Notes under the pieces: generated by a model
What the model saw: the letters and a program-made list of their open reading frames with translations, nothing else
Database searches by the model: none
Told to the model about the DNA's origin: nothing
Part shown: positions 24,246-32,390 of the stretch, piece by piece
Position numbering within the stretch: position 1 is the stretch's first letter
Layout of the letters: each line of letters begins with the position of its first letter
Assembly (NCBI GenBank): GCA_902492205.1
Contig: CABUKU010000009.1
Coordinates: 1 to 64,000 of the forward strand
Source: an uncultured Bacteroides sp.
GTDB lineage: Bacteria > Bacteroidota > Bacteroidia > Bacteroidales > Bacteroidaceae
DNA: 64,000 nucleotides
Direction of reading: 5' to 3'
Translations under genes and position numbers: made by a program

Positions 24246-25730
24246 TCAGATTTTTGCAATACGGTCGTTAGCCTTTGCTTTTTCCAACCACTGAGGTACA
24301 ACTGTATTCAGAAACTCTTCTTTAGCTTTACGTTCTTTGTCTATATCAAGACCAATATATTTCTGTGCTTTCTCTTTCGTTGAAATATCAGGCATTGGGA
24401 CATCATTGGTTATACCATGTTTTACCAAAACTTTATTGATAGACAAACGTGCCTGAAAAGCTTTATCCAATCCATGAGAAAGGATACGTTGTATTTCTTG
24501 CGGAGCATGGAATGCACCACCGTGAGATGCCACTCCGAAATCCCATCTCCATTGTGCCTGACGAATCAACGCCAATGCTTCTTTCATCTGTTCGTCCGTA
24601 GCACCATTATCCCATGCATATTTAGCTTCAATATGTGCTTTTGCTAATTCTTGTTCCAAACGGTTGCGTATTTCATTAGCTTTACGCTGGCGGTCATACA
24701 CATTATTGCGCAATGTTTCTTCACTTTCACGATGACAAACCTGACAAGTACGGTCAATCATTGCCAACGGACTTTGTATATGGTGGTCACTAAACTTCAC
24801 ACCACCTTCACTCTTATACGGCATGTGGCAATCTGCGCATGAAACTCCTCTCTGGGCATGAATTCCCATTTGAGAAATCTCGTAGTCGGGATGTTGTGCT
24901 TTCAAAATACGTGCCTTACTTAGAGAATGAGTATAGTCGGCAAAATCTGCTTCATCATAATATGCTTCCATATCTTCCACTGTGAAACCTTTATCCCATG
25001 GTAAAGTAAGATACTTACCATCTCCTTTGAAATAATATTCAACGTGACACTGGGCACACACCAATGAACGCATCTCCTGTGGAGTTGCTTTGGTTATATC
25101 CTTTCCTTGACGGGCAAAAGCCTCAATCAAAGCCGGACGACTGATATGTAAATTCATATTCTCAGGTTCATGACAATCTGCACATCCTATCGGATTTACA
25201 ATTTCACCTCCCATCGCACCCCATTTATTATTATAAAACGCTTCTACCCCCACAGCTTCCATCATACGAGGAACATCCGGACTTTTACAAGTCCAGCAAG
25301 TTGAAGGTTGAGGACCGCTTTTATCATCCATCGGAGCACCCGTACGCAAAGAATTAGTAATATCTTCGATAGCATGCATATGTCCTCTTGGAGTAGAATA
25401 ATCTTTTGAAAACGCATAGCCTGCCCATAAGATTACCATTTCCGGGCGTTTCTCTAAGACATCAACTGCAACATTACCGTTAAATTCGCTTTCGAAATCA
25501 GTCTTTGCCGTTTCCGTCCAAGTTTGATATTCTCTTGGATAATCAAGTTTGAAAACTTCATTACGAGCTTCGATGCCTTTTATTTCTACCCGCTTATTAT
25601 TAAAAATACTGGCAACTTCAGCCCGTCTTTCCATAAGAGCTGAAACCATTAAGCCCAAACAAAAAACAATAACCATTGATACTCCGAACAATAGCCATCC
25701 TTGCCACGATTTAAGTTTCTTTTCCATCAT
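24246..25730 (-). CDS. nrfA: Cytochrome c nitrite reductase, catalytic subunit
   Basis: NrfA reduces nitrite to ammonium with six electrons in the periplasm. The 494-residue protein has an uncleaved-looking N-terminal helix (residues 11-32) and five haem-attachment motifs in order: CWTCK at 145-149, the lysine-ligated active-site haem, then CADCH 183-187, CAQCH 225-229, CADCH 298-302 and CQVCH 329-333. The CxxCK haem is diagnostic of NrfA. It follows nrfH after 24 bp and precedes resB by 11 bp. Confidence 0.97.
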   Translation of the reverse strand: MMEKKLKSWQGWLLFGVSMVIVFCLGLMVSALMERRAEVASIFNNKRVEIKGIEARNEVFKLDYPREYQTWTETAKTDFESEFNGNVAVDVLEKRPEMVILWAGYAFSKDYSTPRGHMHAIEDITNSLRTGAPMDDKSGPQPSTCWTCKSPDVPRMMEAVGVEAFYNNKWGAMGGEIVNPIGCADCHEPENMNLHISRPALIEAFARQGKDITKATPQEMRSLVCAQCHVEYYFKGDGKYLTLPWDKGFTVEDMEAYYDEADFADYTHSLSKARILKAQHPDYEISQMGIHAQRGVSCADCHMPYKSEGGVKFSDHHIQSPLAMIDRTCQVCHRESEETLRNNVYDRQRKANEIRNRLEQELAKAHIEAKYAWDNGATDEQMKEALALIRQAQWRWDFGVASHGGAFHAPQEIQRILSHGLDKAFQARLSINKVLVKHGITNDVPMPDISTKEKAQKYIGLDIDKERKAKEEFLNTVVPQWLEKAKANDRIAKI

Positions 25731-25754
25731 ATTTTATTGTATGTATTTTATTTA

Positions 25755-26342
25755 TTATTTCATCATTTTTTCTAACCAGCCGGGTACCGGTGATTCCGGA
25801 TAAGGAACTATTGCATTGGGAGTTGAAGATAAACTATTCATTCCTCCATGAGGAATATCCCTATGACAATCCCAACAAGCCTTACCCTCTCCCACTTGTG
25901 ACATCATATAATCTATCTTGCCTGTCTTCACAAATTCCATATTCAACTGTGTATGGCAACGAATACAATTATTCATTATCACCTGTGCACTTTCAGGATT
26001 GGCCTGAATAGCCTGTGACTCGGAATGAGTGAGAAAAGCAGCCACATGACGCATACCGTCCATACCTTTAAATGTCCATTTCTTCACAGCATTCTCATGA
26101 GGTACATGACAATCATTACATGTAGCATCCCTGCTGTGGGAGCTATGAAACCAAGTGGCATAGTATGGAGCCATTATATGGCAGTTCACACAAGCCGACG
26201 GATTATCCGTAAGATATGTATGCGCCCGAAGCATATAAAAGAACAAACTTCCTCCGCCAACCAAGATTCCGGCAATAATAATCGCCATTATCTTCCATCT
26301 ACGGGAAGGCAACATCCTATTTATAAATTCCTGCAATCTCAT
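25755..26342 (-). CDS. nrfH: Cytochrome c nitrite reductase, quinol-oxidising subunit
   Basis: NrfH anchors NrfA at the membrane and passes electrons from menaquinol. It shows one N-terminal transmembrane helix and four haem motifs in order: CVNCH, CNDCH, CIRCH and CWDCH. The ATG at 26342 gives 195 residues. A GTG at 26360 in the same frame gives 201 residues but coincides with the TATTTTTG promoter box, so the ATG is preferred. It is first in the nrfH-nrfA-resB-ccsA-porin operon and divergent from a Crp/Fnr regulator. Confidence 0.94.
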   Translation of the reverse strand: MRLQEFINRMLPSRRWKIMAIIIAGILVGGGSLFFYMLRAHTYLTDNPSACVNCHIMAPYYATWFHSSHSRDATCNDCHVPHENAVKKWTFKGMDGMRHVAAFLTHSESQAIQANPESAQVIMNNCIRCHTQLNMEFVKTGKIDYMMSQVGEGKACWDCHRDIPHGGMNSLSSTPNAIVPYPESPVPGWLEKMMK

Positions 26343-26359
26343 ATAATTATTATTTTTCA

Positions 26360-26367
26360 CAAAAATA
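26360..26367 (-). promoter_or_regulatory. nrf operon -7 box
   Basis: Minus-strand TATTTTTG, 18 bp before the nrfH ATG. The adjacent 16-bp palindrome at 26389-26404 would lie near -35. Confidence 0.45.
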
Positions 26368-26388
26368 AAGATTGTAAAACAATTAAGG

Positions 26389-26404
26389 TGTAATCATGAT
26401 TACA
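26389..26404. promoter_or_regulatory. 16-bp palindrome, candidate Crp/Fnr operator
   Basis: TGTAATCATGATTACA is a perfect palindrome in the 140-bp gap between nrfH and the divergent Crp/Fnr gene. It is 22 bp from the nrf -7 box and 49 bp from the other one. The TGTnA...TnACA form fits the Crp/Fnr dimer sites in general. Assignment to the adjacent regulator is inferred from position. Confidence 0.6.
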
Positions 26405-26452
26405 TTTTATCGGAAGTAAGCAAGTTTTTTAGTAAAAACTGAATATTCTTTC

Positions 26453-26460
26453 TATCTTTG
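26453..26460 (+). promoter_or_regulatory. -7 box of the Crp/Fnr gene
   Basis: TATCTTTG, 22 bp before the GTG start. Confidence 0.6.
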
Positions 26461-26482
26461 TCCAAAACCTTAATACATCACC

Positions 26483-27175
26483 GTGGAACAAGTTACAAAT
26501 ACAGAAGAATATAAAAAACTGTTTTTCAGTATTCCATTATTCAGGGATCTACCGTCAAATGCAAAGCAAAATATACTTGATAAACTTGATTTTCAGATAT
26601 ATCAGACTACAAAAAAAGAAGTTATTCTCAGACAGAACACTCTTTGCAGGCAACTTTATGTTCTATTAAAAGGTCGCCTGCGTGCAGATATTATTGATGG
26701 TTTAGGGAATGAAATCTTGATTGAATATATTGATGCTCCGAGAACCTTTGCCACTCCGCATCTATTCAGTAACGACAATACTTTACCGGCTACATTTACT
26801 GTCCTTGAAGACGGAATACTTCTGACTGCCACAAAAGAATCATTATTCAAGCTCATTAGTGAAGAACCCGGAATATTGAAAAATTTCTTATGTGTCACCG
26901 GGAATTGTAACAAATGTACTGTATCCCGCCTAAGAGCACTTTCCTACAAAAGTGTACGGGGAAGATTCATTTCTTATCTACTGGAGCATAAACGTCCTAA
27001 CTCAAATTCTATCAATATAGTACATAACCAAGCACAATTAGCTGAATATTTATGTGTAACCCGCCCGGCACTTTCCAAAGAAATCAATAAAATGATAAAG
27101 GAAAGACTTATAGAAGTAGAAGGAAAAAAGATCAACCTACTGAACATGGAAGAACTGCAAAAAGCTATGTTATAA
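26483..27175 (+). CDS. Crp/Fnr-family regulator
   Basis: A 230-residue regulator starting at GTG. The N-terminal cyclic-nucleotide-type beta barrel covers about residues 15-120. The dimerisation helix and C-terminal winged HTH follow (QAQLAEYLCVTRPALSKEINKM, about residues 172-195). It has cysteines at the end of the barrel (GNCNKCTVSR) but not the N-terminal four-cysteine cluster of classical Fnr. It is divergent from nrfH with a palindrome between. An HcpR-like nitrosative-stress or nitrite regulator is a reasonable guess, not proven. Confidence 0.85.
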   Translation: MEQVTNTEEYKKLFFSIPLFRDLPSNAKQNILDKLDFQIYQTTKKEVILRQNTLCRQLYVLLKGRLRADIIDGLGNEILIEYIDAPRTFATPHLFSNDNTLPATFTVLEDGILLTATKESLFKLISEEPGILKNFLCVTGNCNKCTVSRLRALSYKSVRGRFISYLLEHKRPNSNSINIVHNQAQLAEYLCVTRPALSKEINKMIKERLIEVEGKKINLLNMEELQKAML

Positions 27176-27188
27176 TGAATAGATAGAC

Positions 27189-27938
27189 TTATTTACCTGC
27201 AGTCCACATAATTGCATTGCCAAGCATTGTCTTAAAATCCTCATTATTCAATAATTTGGCATGATGTCCCATCAAAAAATAGACATTCCGTGCTTTAACT
27301 TTTTCATTTACCCAAATAACGGGATGATCGCCCATCTTTATATCCGATGCAGGTTGATAGCTTGCCTCATCCACATGGGCAAGCACATGTACATTGGGAC
27401 GGGGATTTTTATTAAAAATATACCATTCGTCATTTTCGACTGTAAATACAGGATTAACACCTTTCATAATAGGGTGCTTCATATCTTCCACACACACCGT
27501 CCCACTTCCCGTTTCTGCTATATAATTCTTATATACTATATCCCCCAGAAAAGCAGAAAACCATTGCCACATAGGATAACCGTCAAACTCTCCTAACAAA
27601 GCTGCATGATGAAAACCAATCCAGCCTCCCCGACCTTCTTCTATATATTTTATAAAAGCTTTTTCAGACTCTTTACTCCACATATAAGGAGGAAAATTGA
27701 GTTGCAGGAATACCTGATATTCAGCTAAAGAATCATCAGTAAAGTTTTTAGCATCATTCACTACTTTATATTCAAAGTTCTTTTCTTTCGAAAATTGTTC
27801 CAACCAATCAAGAGCAGCCACAACAAAACCTTCGTGAAGCCCTCCTCTTTCTGTCAAAACCAAAACTTTGAAATTAGAAGCTTGCACACTAAATGTAGCC
27901 AGTAAAAAGAGTATCAATACATAATAATGTCTTTTCAT
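27189..27938 (-). CDS. Exported ThuA-domain protein
   Basis: A 249-residue protein with a Sec signal peptide (MKRHYYVLILFLLATFSVQA). The ThuA glutamine-amidotransferase-like fold follows: VLVLTERGGLHEGFV, the segment GRGGWIGFHHAAL near residue 105 and HPVIWVNEK...GHHAKL near the C-terminus. ThuA proteins are linked to trehalose or other sugar use and many Bacteroidetes members are periplasmic; the substrate is unknown. It is convergent with the Crp/Fnr gene (13 bp between stops) and has no obvious link to the sensor kinase behind it. Confidence 0.85.
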   Translation of the reverse strand: MKRHYYVLILFLLATFSVQASNFKVLVLTERGGLHEGFVVAALDWLEQFSKEKNFEYKVVNDAKNFTDDSLAEYQVFLQLNFPPYMWSKESEKAFIKYIEEGRGGWIGFHHAALLGEFDGYPMWQWFSAFLGDIVYKNYIAETGSGTVCVEDMKHPIMKGVNPVFTVENDEWYIFNKNPRPNVHVLAHVDEASYQPASDIKMGDHPVIWVNEKVKARNVYFLMGHHAKLLNNEDFKTMLGNAIMWTAGK

Positions 27939-28023
27939 ATTATGAGATTTTATAAATTAAACTTTATTCCTATATATGATAAACGATTCAGTTACATAAA
28001 TCCATAGTGAGATTGATATAAAT

Positions 28024-29346
28024 TTATTTCCCCACAAATTTTAAAGTGAAGCAACTTCCCTTATCCACTTCCGAAGTTACTGAAATTCCTCCATTATGAA
28101 GATTCATAATCTGCTTGCACAAGCTTAGACCAATTCCCGAACCCGAAAGTTTAGTTGTGAAAAAAGGAACAAATATCTTATCTACTACATCAGGCAAAAT
28201 GCCAACACCATTATCTGTAATGTTAATATAAACAACATTAGAAGATTCTATCCATTTAGCACTTATTTTTATATGAGGATTCTCCCTCATCTCACAAGCT
28301 TCATAAGCATTCTTTAATAAGTTAATCAATACCTGTTCTATCTGTGACCTATCTATGAAAATACATAAATGAGGATTGTCTATATACTCATAAACCACAT
28401 AATCACAGGCATACAGTTTCTTTAAATCTGCAAACAGTTCATTAACAGGAACGAAAGTGAGCACAGGAACCGGTACACGAGTCAGTTTACGATAGTTTTC
28501 CACGAAATTAAGTAATCCTTTGCTCCGGCGATGAATAGTTTGCATGGCTTGTTGCATAACAGCATAATCCCGTTCTTTCGTTTCATTTTGGAGGTTTCGT
28601 TCCCCCATAGTTTCAGACAAAGAAATGATTGGAGCAATAGAATTCATAATTTCATGTGTCAATACCCTTATCAGCTTTTGCCAGGCTTGCAATTCATTTT
28701 CTTCGAGAACAGAGCGTATATTTTTTAAACTGAGTAGTATGCGCTCTTTACCCTTGGATATAAATAAAGTTGAAGTTAATGCCAATTCTGAAAAGAAATC
28801 ACCATTTTGTATCCGTAACATCTTTACTTCACCGGGGACAAGGGAACGTATTACAGCAGAAAACTCAGGATTTAAAAGGGTTAATTCATCAATATGTTTC
28901 AATCTTTTATATCTTAGTAAATGGTTTACGGCATTATTCATCCATTCCACATTTCCTTGTTTATCTATCACTAAGATTCCGGCATCAACAGTATCCAACA
29001 GTGTTTCATAATATTGGTGTTTTAGTTCTTCTTCATATAGTCGTTGCCTGAATTTAGCCATTGCTGTTGTTATCCCATCTGTAAACTCGGACAATAATCT
29101 ACTTCTTTTAGTTGATGAACATGTAAACGTGAAATCTGAGAAATGAATACAGTTAATCACATTTCTCATTATGACAAATGCTTTTGTTTGCAAACGATAA
29201 ATATGAATGGCTACCAATATCAGCACAAAAATACAAAATACCGTACAAAAGTATAATCCATTCTCCCAAAGTATATATCCGGAAATAGAAAGCGACACCA
29301 ATAGCATGATCCAAAAAGAGAAAACAAGTATAAATAATTTTTTCAT
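28024..29346 (-). CDS. Sensor histidine kinase
   Basis: A 440-residue membrane kinase. Two transmembrane helices (about residues 4-27 and 31-50) enclose almost no periplasmic loop, so it probably senses within the membrane or cytoplasm. A PAS domain covers about residues 110-215. The H-box has the phosphorylated His231 in VLTHEIMNSIAPI. ATPase boxes follow: N-box LINLLKNAYEA, G1 ITDNGVGI, F-box PFFTTK and G2 GSGIGLSLC. The start overlaps the response regulator stop by 4 bp. It pairs with the NtrC-like regulator and likely controls the divergent export operon. Confidence 0.93.
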   Translation of the reverse strand: MKKLFILVFSFWIMLLVSLSISGYILWENGLYFCTVFCIFVLILVAIHIYRLQTKAFVIMRNVINCIHFSDFTFTCSSTKRSRLLSEFTDGITTAMAKFRQRLYEEELKHQYYETLLDTVDAGILVIDKQGNVEWMNNAVNHLLRYKRLKHIDELTLLNPEFSAVIRSLVPGEVKMLRIQNGDFFSELALTSTLFISKGKERILLSLKNIRSVLEENELQAWQKLIRVLTHEIMNSIAPIISLSETMGERNLQNETKERDYAVMQQAMQTIHRRSKGLLNFVENYRKLTRVPVPVLTFVPVNELFADLKKLYACDYVVYEYIDNPHLCIFIDRSQIEQVLINLLKNAYEACEMRENPHIKISAKWIESSNVVYINITDNGVGILPDVVDKIFVPFFTTKLSGSGIGLSLCKQIMNLHNGGISVTSEVDKGSCFTLKFVGK

Positions 29347-30710
29347 AATCCCAACTTTTCAAGTTTCCGATAAAGCGCAAAACGGGTTATTCCCAAATAT
29401 CCGGCAGCCCGGCTTATATTTCCTTCACTCCTTTTGATAGCTTTTTCAATAGCCTGCTTCTCCAATTGTTCCAGATTCAGAATTTCATTTTCTTCCTTTC
29501 TCTTATTTACAGATGAATGCAACATAAAGCTTTCCGGTTTCAGCAGCAAGCTATCCGACAAGATCACCGCCCTCTCAATAGCATGTTGCAACTCCCTTAC
29601 ATTTCCCGGCCAAGAATAATCGAGTAATTTATTCTTTGCTTCACGACTCAGCCTCTTCACTTCTTTCTTATACTTCTTGGTAAACCGGGCTAAAAAATAA
29701 TCTGCCAATAAAAGAATATCATTTCCCCTTTCGCGTAAAGGAGGAATATGAATCTCTATGGTATTAACACGATAAAGCAAGTCCTGCCGAAAATAACCTT
29801 CATCTACCATTTGATGAATATTTGCATTTGTGGCACATATTAATCTTACATCAATAGGTATTGTAGAAGTCGAACCTAAGCGGGATATTTCTTTCTTTTC
29901 AATGGCTGTGAGTAACTTTGCTTGCATCGGTAAAGGCAAATTCCCTATTTCATCGAGGAATAACGTTCCTCCCGAAGCTACTTCCATACGCCCTGCTTTC
30001 GACTTACGTGCATCGGTAAAGGCACCTTTCTCATATCCGAAAAGTTCGCTCTCAAATAATGTTTCAGGGATAGAGCCTAAATCTATGCTTATAAAAGGTG
30101 CTCCTTGACGGAGCGAAGAATGATACAAAGCTTTAGCAACCAAATCTTTTCCTGTACCGTTTTCTCCCAAAATCAGTATATTAGCATCTGTTTCGGAAAG
30201 TTTTTCAATAGTGGAAAAGACTTCCTGCATAACAAGAGACTCTCCTATTATCTCACTCTTCTCTACAACTGATGCAGACAGTTCCACCACCTGTTTCTTT
30301 AAAGTATCCACTTCTTCACGTGATTTACGGAGTTTTAATGCCGAAAATAATGTTGCCAGCAACTTTTCCTTCTCCCATGGTTTGGAAATAAAGTCTATTG
30401 CTCCGGCTTTAATAGCTCTTACAGCTTTCTCGGTATCTGCATAAGCAGTCATAAAAAGCACTACAGCCTGAGGATCTATCTTTAATATATCCTGCAAACA
30501 ATCAAATCCTTCCTGTCCACTAATGGCATCCCTCTTAAAGTTCATGTCCAAAAGAATGACATCAGGATGAAAAGTACTCATAAAATATTCAACTTTTGTC
30601 GGTGAAGTCGTCACTTTTATCTTTTCTACATAAGATTCGAGTAAAAGATTCAATGCAAAAAGAACATCTTCGTTGTCGTCTACAATCAATATTTTACCTT
30701 GATTATTCAT
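29343..30710 (-). CDS. NtrC-family sigma-54 response regulator
   Basis: A 455-residue regulator. The receiver domain carries the phosphoacceptor Asp55 in VILLDMNF. The AAA+ domain has Walker A GENGTGKD (182-189), the sigma-54 contact loop GAFTDA (229-234, consensus GAFTGA) and Walker B TLFLDE (249-254). A Fis-type HTH is at the C-terminus (ISRAAGYLGITRFALYRKLEKLGL region). It precedes and overlaps the kinase gene. Two 14-bp palindromes and a -24/-12 promoter in the divergent gap are its likely targets. The Gly-to-Asp change in the contact loop is noted; I cannot tell whether it alters activity. Confidence 0.94.
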   Translation of the reverse strand: MNNQGKILIVDDNEDVLFALNLLLESYVEKIKVTTSPTKVEYFMSTFHPDVILLDMNFKRDAISGQEGFDCLQDILKIDPQAVVLFMTAYADTEKAVRAIKAGAIDFISKPWEKEKLLATLFSALKLRKSREEVDTLKKQVVELSASVVEKSEIIGESLVMQEVFSTIEKLSETDANILILGENGTGKDLVAKALYHSSLRQGAPFISIDLGSIPETLFESELFGYEKGAFTDARKSKAGRMEVASGGTLFLDEIGNLPLPMQAKLLTAIEKKEISRLGSTSTIPIDVRLICATNANIHQMVDEGYFRQDLLYRVNTIEIHIPPLRERGNDILLLADYFLARFTKKYKKEVKRLSREAKNKLLDYSWPGNVRELQHAIERAVILSDSLLLKPESFMLHSSVNKRKEENEILNLEQLEKQAIEKAIKRSEGNISRAAGYLGITRFALYRKLEKLGL

Positions 30711-30740
30711 ATCTTTGATATTTCACATTTTGGTTTGCTT

Positions 30741-30748
30741 CAAAGATA
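30741..30748 (-). promoter_or_regulatory. -7 box of the two-component operon
   Basis: Minus-strand TATCTTTG, 31 bp before the response regulator ATG. It is a housekeeping-type box, unlike the export operon promoter on the other strand. Confidence 0.55.
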
Positions 30749-30771
30749 CGTTTTATTTCCTTGTATTGTAT

Positions 30772-30806
30772 GTGCGCTTACGCACTATTTTTGTGCGCAT
30801 ACGCAC
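30772..30806. promoter_or_regulatory. Paired upstream operators for the sigma-54 regulator
   Basis: GTGCGCTTACGCAC (30772-30785) and GTGCGCATACGCAC (30793-30806) are inverted repeats with 5-bp perfect outer arms, centres 21 bp apart. They sit 57 bp upstream of the -24 element of the export promoter, the usual position of NtrC-type enhancer sites. Binding by the adjacent regulator is inferred. Confidence 0.75.
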
Positions 30807-30862
30807 TATGTATTAAGTTCGTATAATCTTACATTTTACTTATAATCAACACTTTATAAATC

Positions 30863-30878
30863 TGGCATATGTTTTGAA
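30863..30878 (+). promoter_or_regulatory. Sigma-54 (-24/-12) promoter of the export operon
   Basis: TGGCATATGTTTTGAA matches TGGCACGN4TTGCW: GG, ten bases, then G, with TT before the -12 G. The -12 C is replaced by A. It lies 32 bp before the TolC-like ATG and downstream of the paired operators. Confidence 0.7.
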
Positions 30879-30910
30879 TATTAAATAATGAATTTATGTA
30901 AAATAGACAC

Positions 30911-32383
30911 ATGAAGAAATATTATTTGATAATCATATTACTCTTTTCTATATCCAATATATTATATGCACAAAAAGAGTGTATAGAATTGACTTTACCG
31001 GAAGCGATTGAATTGGCACAAAAAAGTTCCCCTGATGCTATCGTAGCCCGGCATTCTTTTCGAGCAAGTTATTGGAATTATAAATTCTTCCGGGCAAATT
31101 ATCTCCCTTCATTGACACTTACATCTAATCCCAATCTAAACAGGGATATTAATAAAATCACCCTGCCCAACGGAACCGAAACTTTTGTCCGTCAAAATCA
31201 AATAAATACCGACCTTACACTAACTATCAATCAAAATATATGGTTTACAGGAGGAAATATATTCGTAAAAAGCAGTGCACAAAGAATTGATTTGTTAAGT
31301 GACAAATATACTTCATATCAAACCTCACCTCTTTTATTAGGGTATGAGCATTCTCTGTTTGGATATAATTATCTTAAATGGGACAAACGCATAGAACCGA
31401 TACGTTTCACGGAAGCTAAAAAGCAATATGCCGAAACATTGGAATTAGTAGCATCAGAGACAAGCCGCCTTTATTTTCTGCTTGCTACTGCCCAAACAAA
31501 TTATGAAATAGCTACTTTCAACTATGCCAATGCCGATACCCTATATCGCTTCGCACAAGGAAGATATAACATTGGCACAATCACAGAAAATGAAATGTTG
31601 CAGTTGGAAATAAATAAACTATCCGAAGAAACCAATATGATGAATGCCCGAATTGAAATGGATAACCAGATACAGGAATTGAGAGCTTATCTCGGCATTG
31701 TACAAGAAACCAATCTAAAAGTCCGGATAGAAGAATTTATTCCCGATTTCAAAATAAGCATAGAAGAAGCTATCAGATTCGCTAATCAAAATAGCCCCGA
31801 TATAGAAACTATGAAACGAAAAAAACTCGAAAGTGAAAGTAATGTTGCGCGGGCTAAAGGAAATACCGGATTGAAAGCCGATTTATATGTTCAATTCGGA
31901 TTAACCCAAACAGCCGAGAAAATACATGCGGCTTATAAACACCCACTCGATCAGCAGTATGTGAGCTTAGGTATTTCCATTCCTATTCTTGATTGGGGAC
32001 GCGGCAAAGGTAAAATTAAAGTTGCCAAATCAAATCGGGATCTGGTATATACACAAGTAGAACAGGAACGAATCAACTTTGAAATGAATGTACGTAAAAT
32101 GGTGAAACAATTTAATTTACAATGGCAAAAAGTATCCATCGCTGCCAGAACCGACATTACTGCCCAAAAGCGACATGACGTAGCCCGCAAACTTTACCTG
32201 CTGGGTAAGTCTACTATTTTAGACTTGAATGCATCTATAACCGAAAAAGACAAAGCCCGGCGAGACTATATAAGTGCATTAAGTAATTTCTGGACTTTAT
32301 ATTACGGATTAAGGAGTCTTACTCTATATAATTTTGAAAAGAATATTCCCATAACAGAAGATTACAATCTGCTATTAAAATAG
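30911..32383 (+). CDS. TolC-family outer membrane factor
   Basis: A 490-residue protein with a signal peptide (ends NILYAQ, residue about 21) and the two-fold OEP repeat of long periplasmic helices. Seen: LTLPEAIELAQKSSP at the start and NQNSPDIETMKRKKLESES at the start of the second repeat. It forms the trimeric outer membrane duct of a tripartite exporter. It is the first gene of the sigma-54-controlled operon and is followed after 7 bp by the adaptor. Confidence 0.92.
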   Translation: MKKYYLIIILLFSISNILYAQKECIELTLPEAIELAQKSSPDAIVARHSFRASYWNYKFFRANYLPSLTLTSNPNLNRDINKITLPNGTETFVRQNQINTDLTLTINQNIWFTGGNIFVKSSAQRIDLLSDKYTSYQTSPLLLGYEHSLFGYNYLKWDKRIEPIRFTEAKKQYAETLELVASETSRLYFLLATAQTNYEIATFNYANADTLYRFAQGRYNIGTITENEMLQLEINKLSEETNMMNARIEMDNQIQELRAYLGIVQETNLKVRIEEFIPDFKISIEEAIRFANQNSPDIETMKRKKLESESNVARAKGNTGLKADLYVQFGLTQTAEKIHAAYKHPLDQQYVSLGISIPILDWGRGKGKIKVAKSNRDLVYTQVEQERINFEMNVRKMVKQFNLQWQKVSIAARTDITAQKRHDVARKLYLLGKSTILDLNASITEKDKARRDYISALSNFWTLYYGLRSLTLYNFEKNIPITEDYNLLLK

Positions 32384-32390
32384 AAATATT

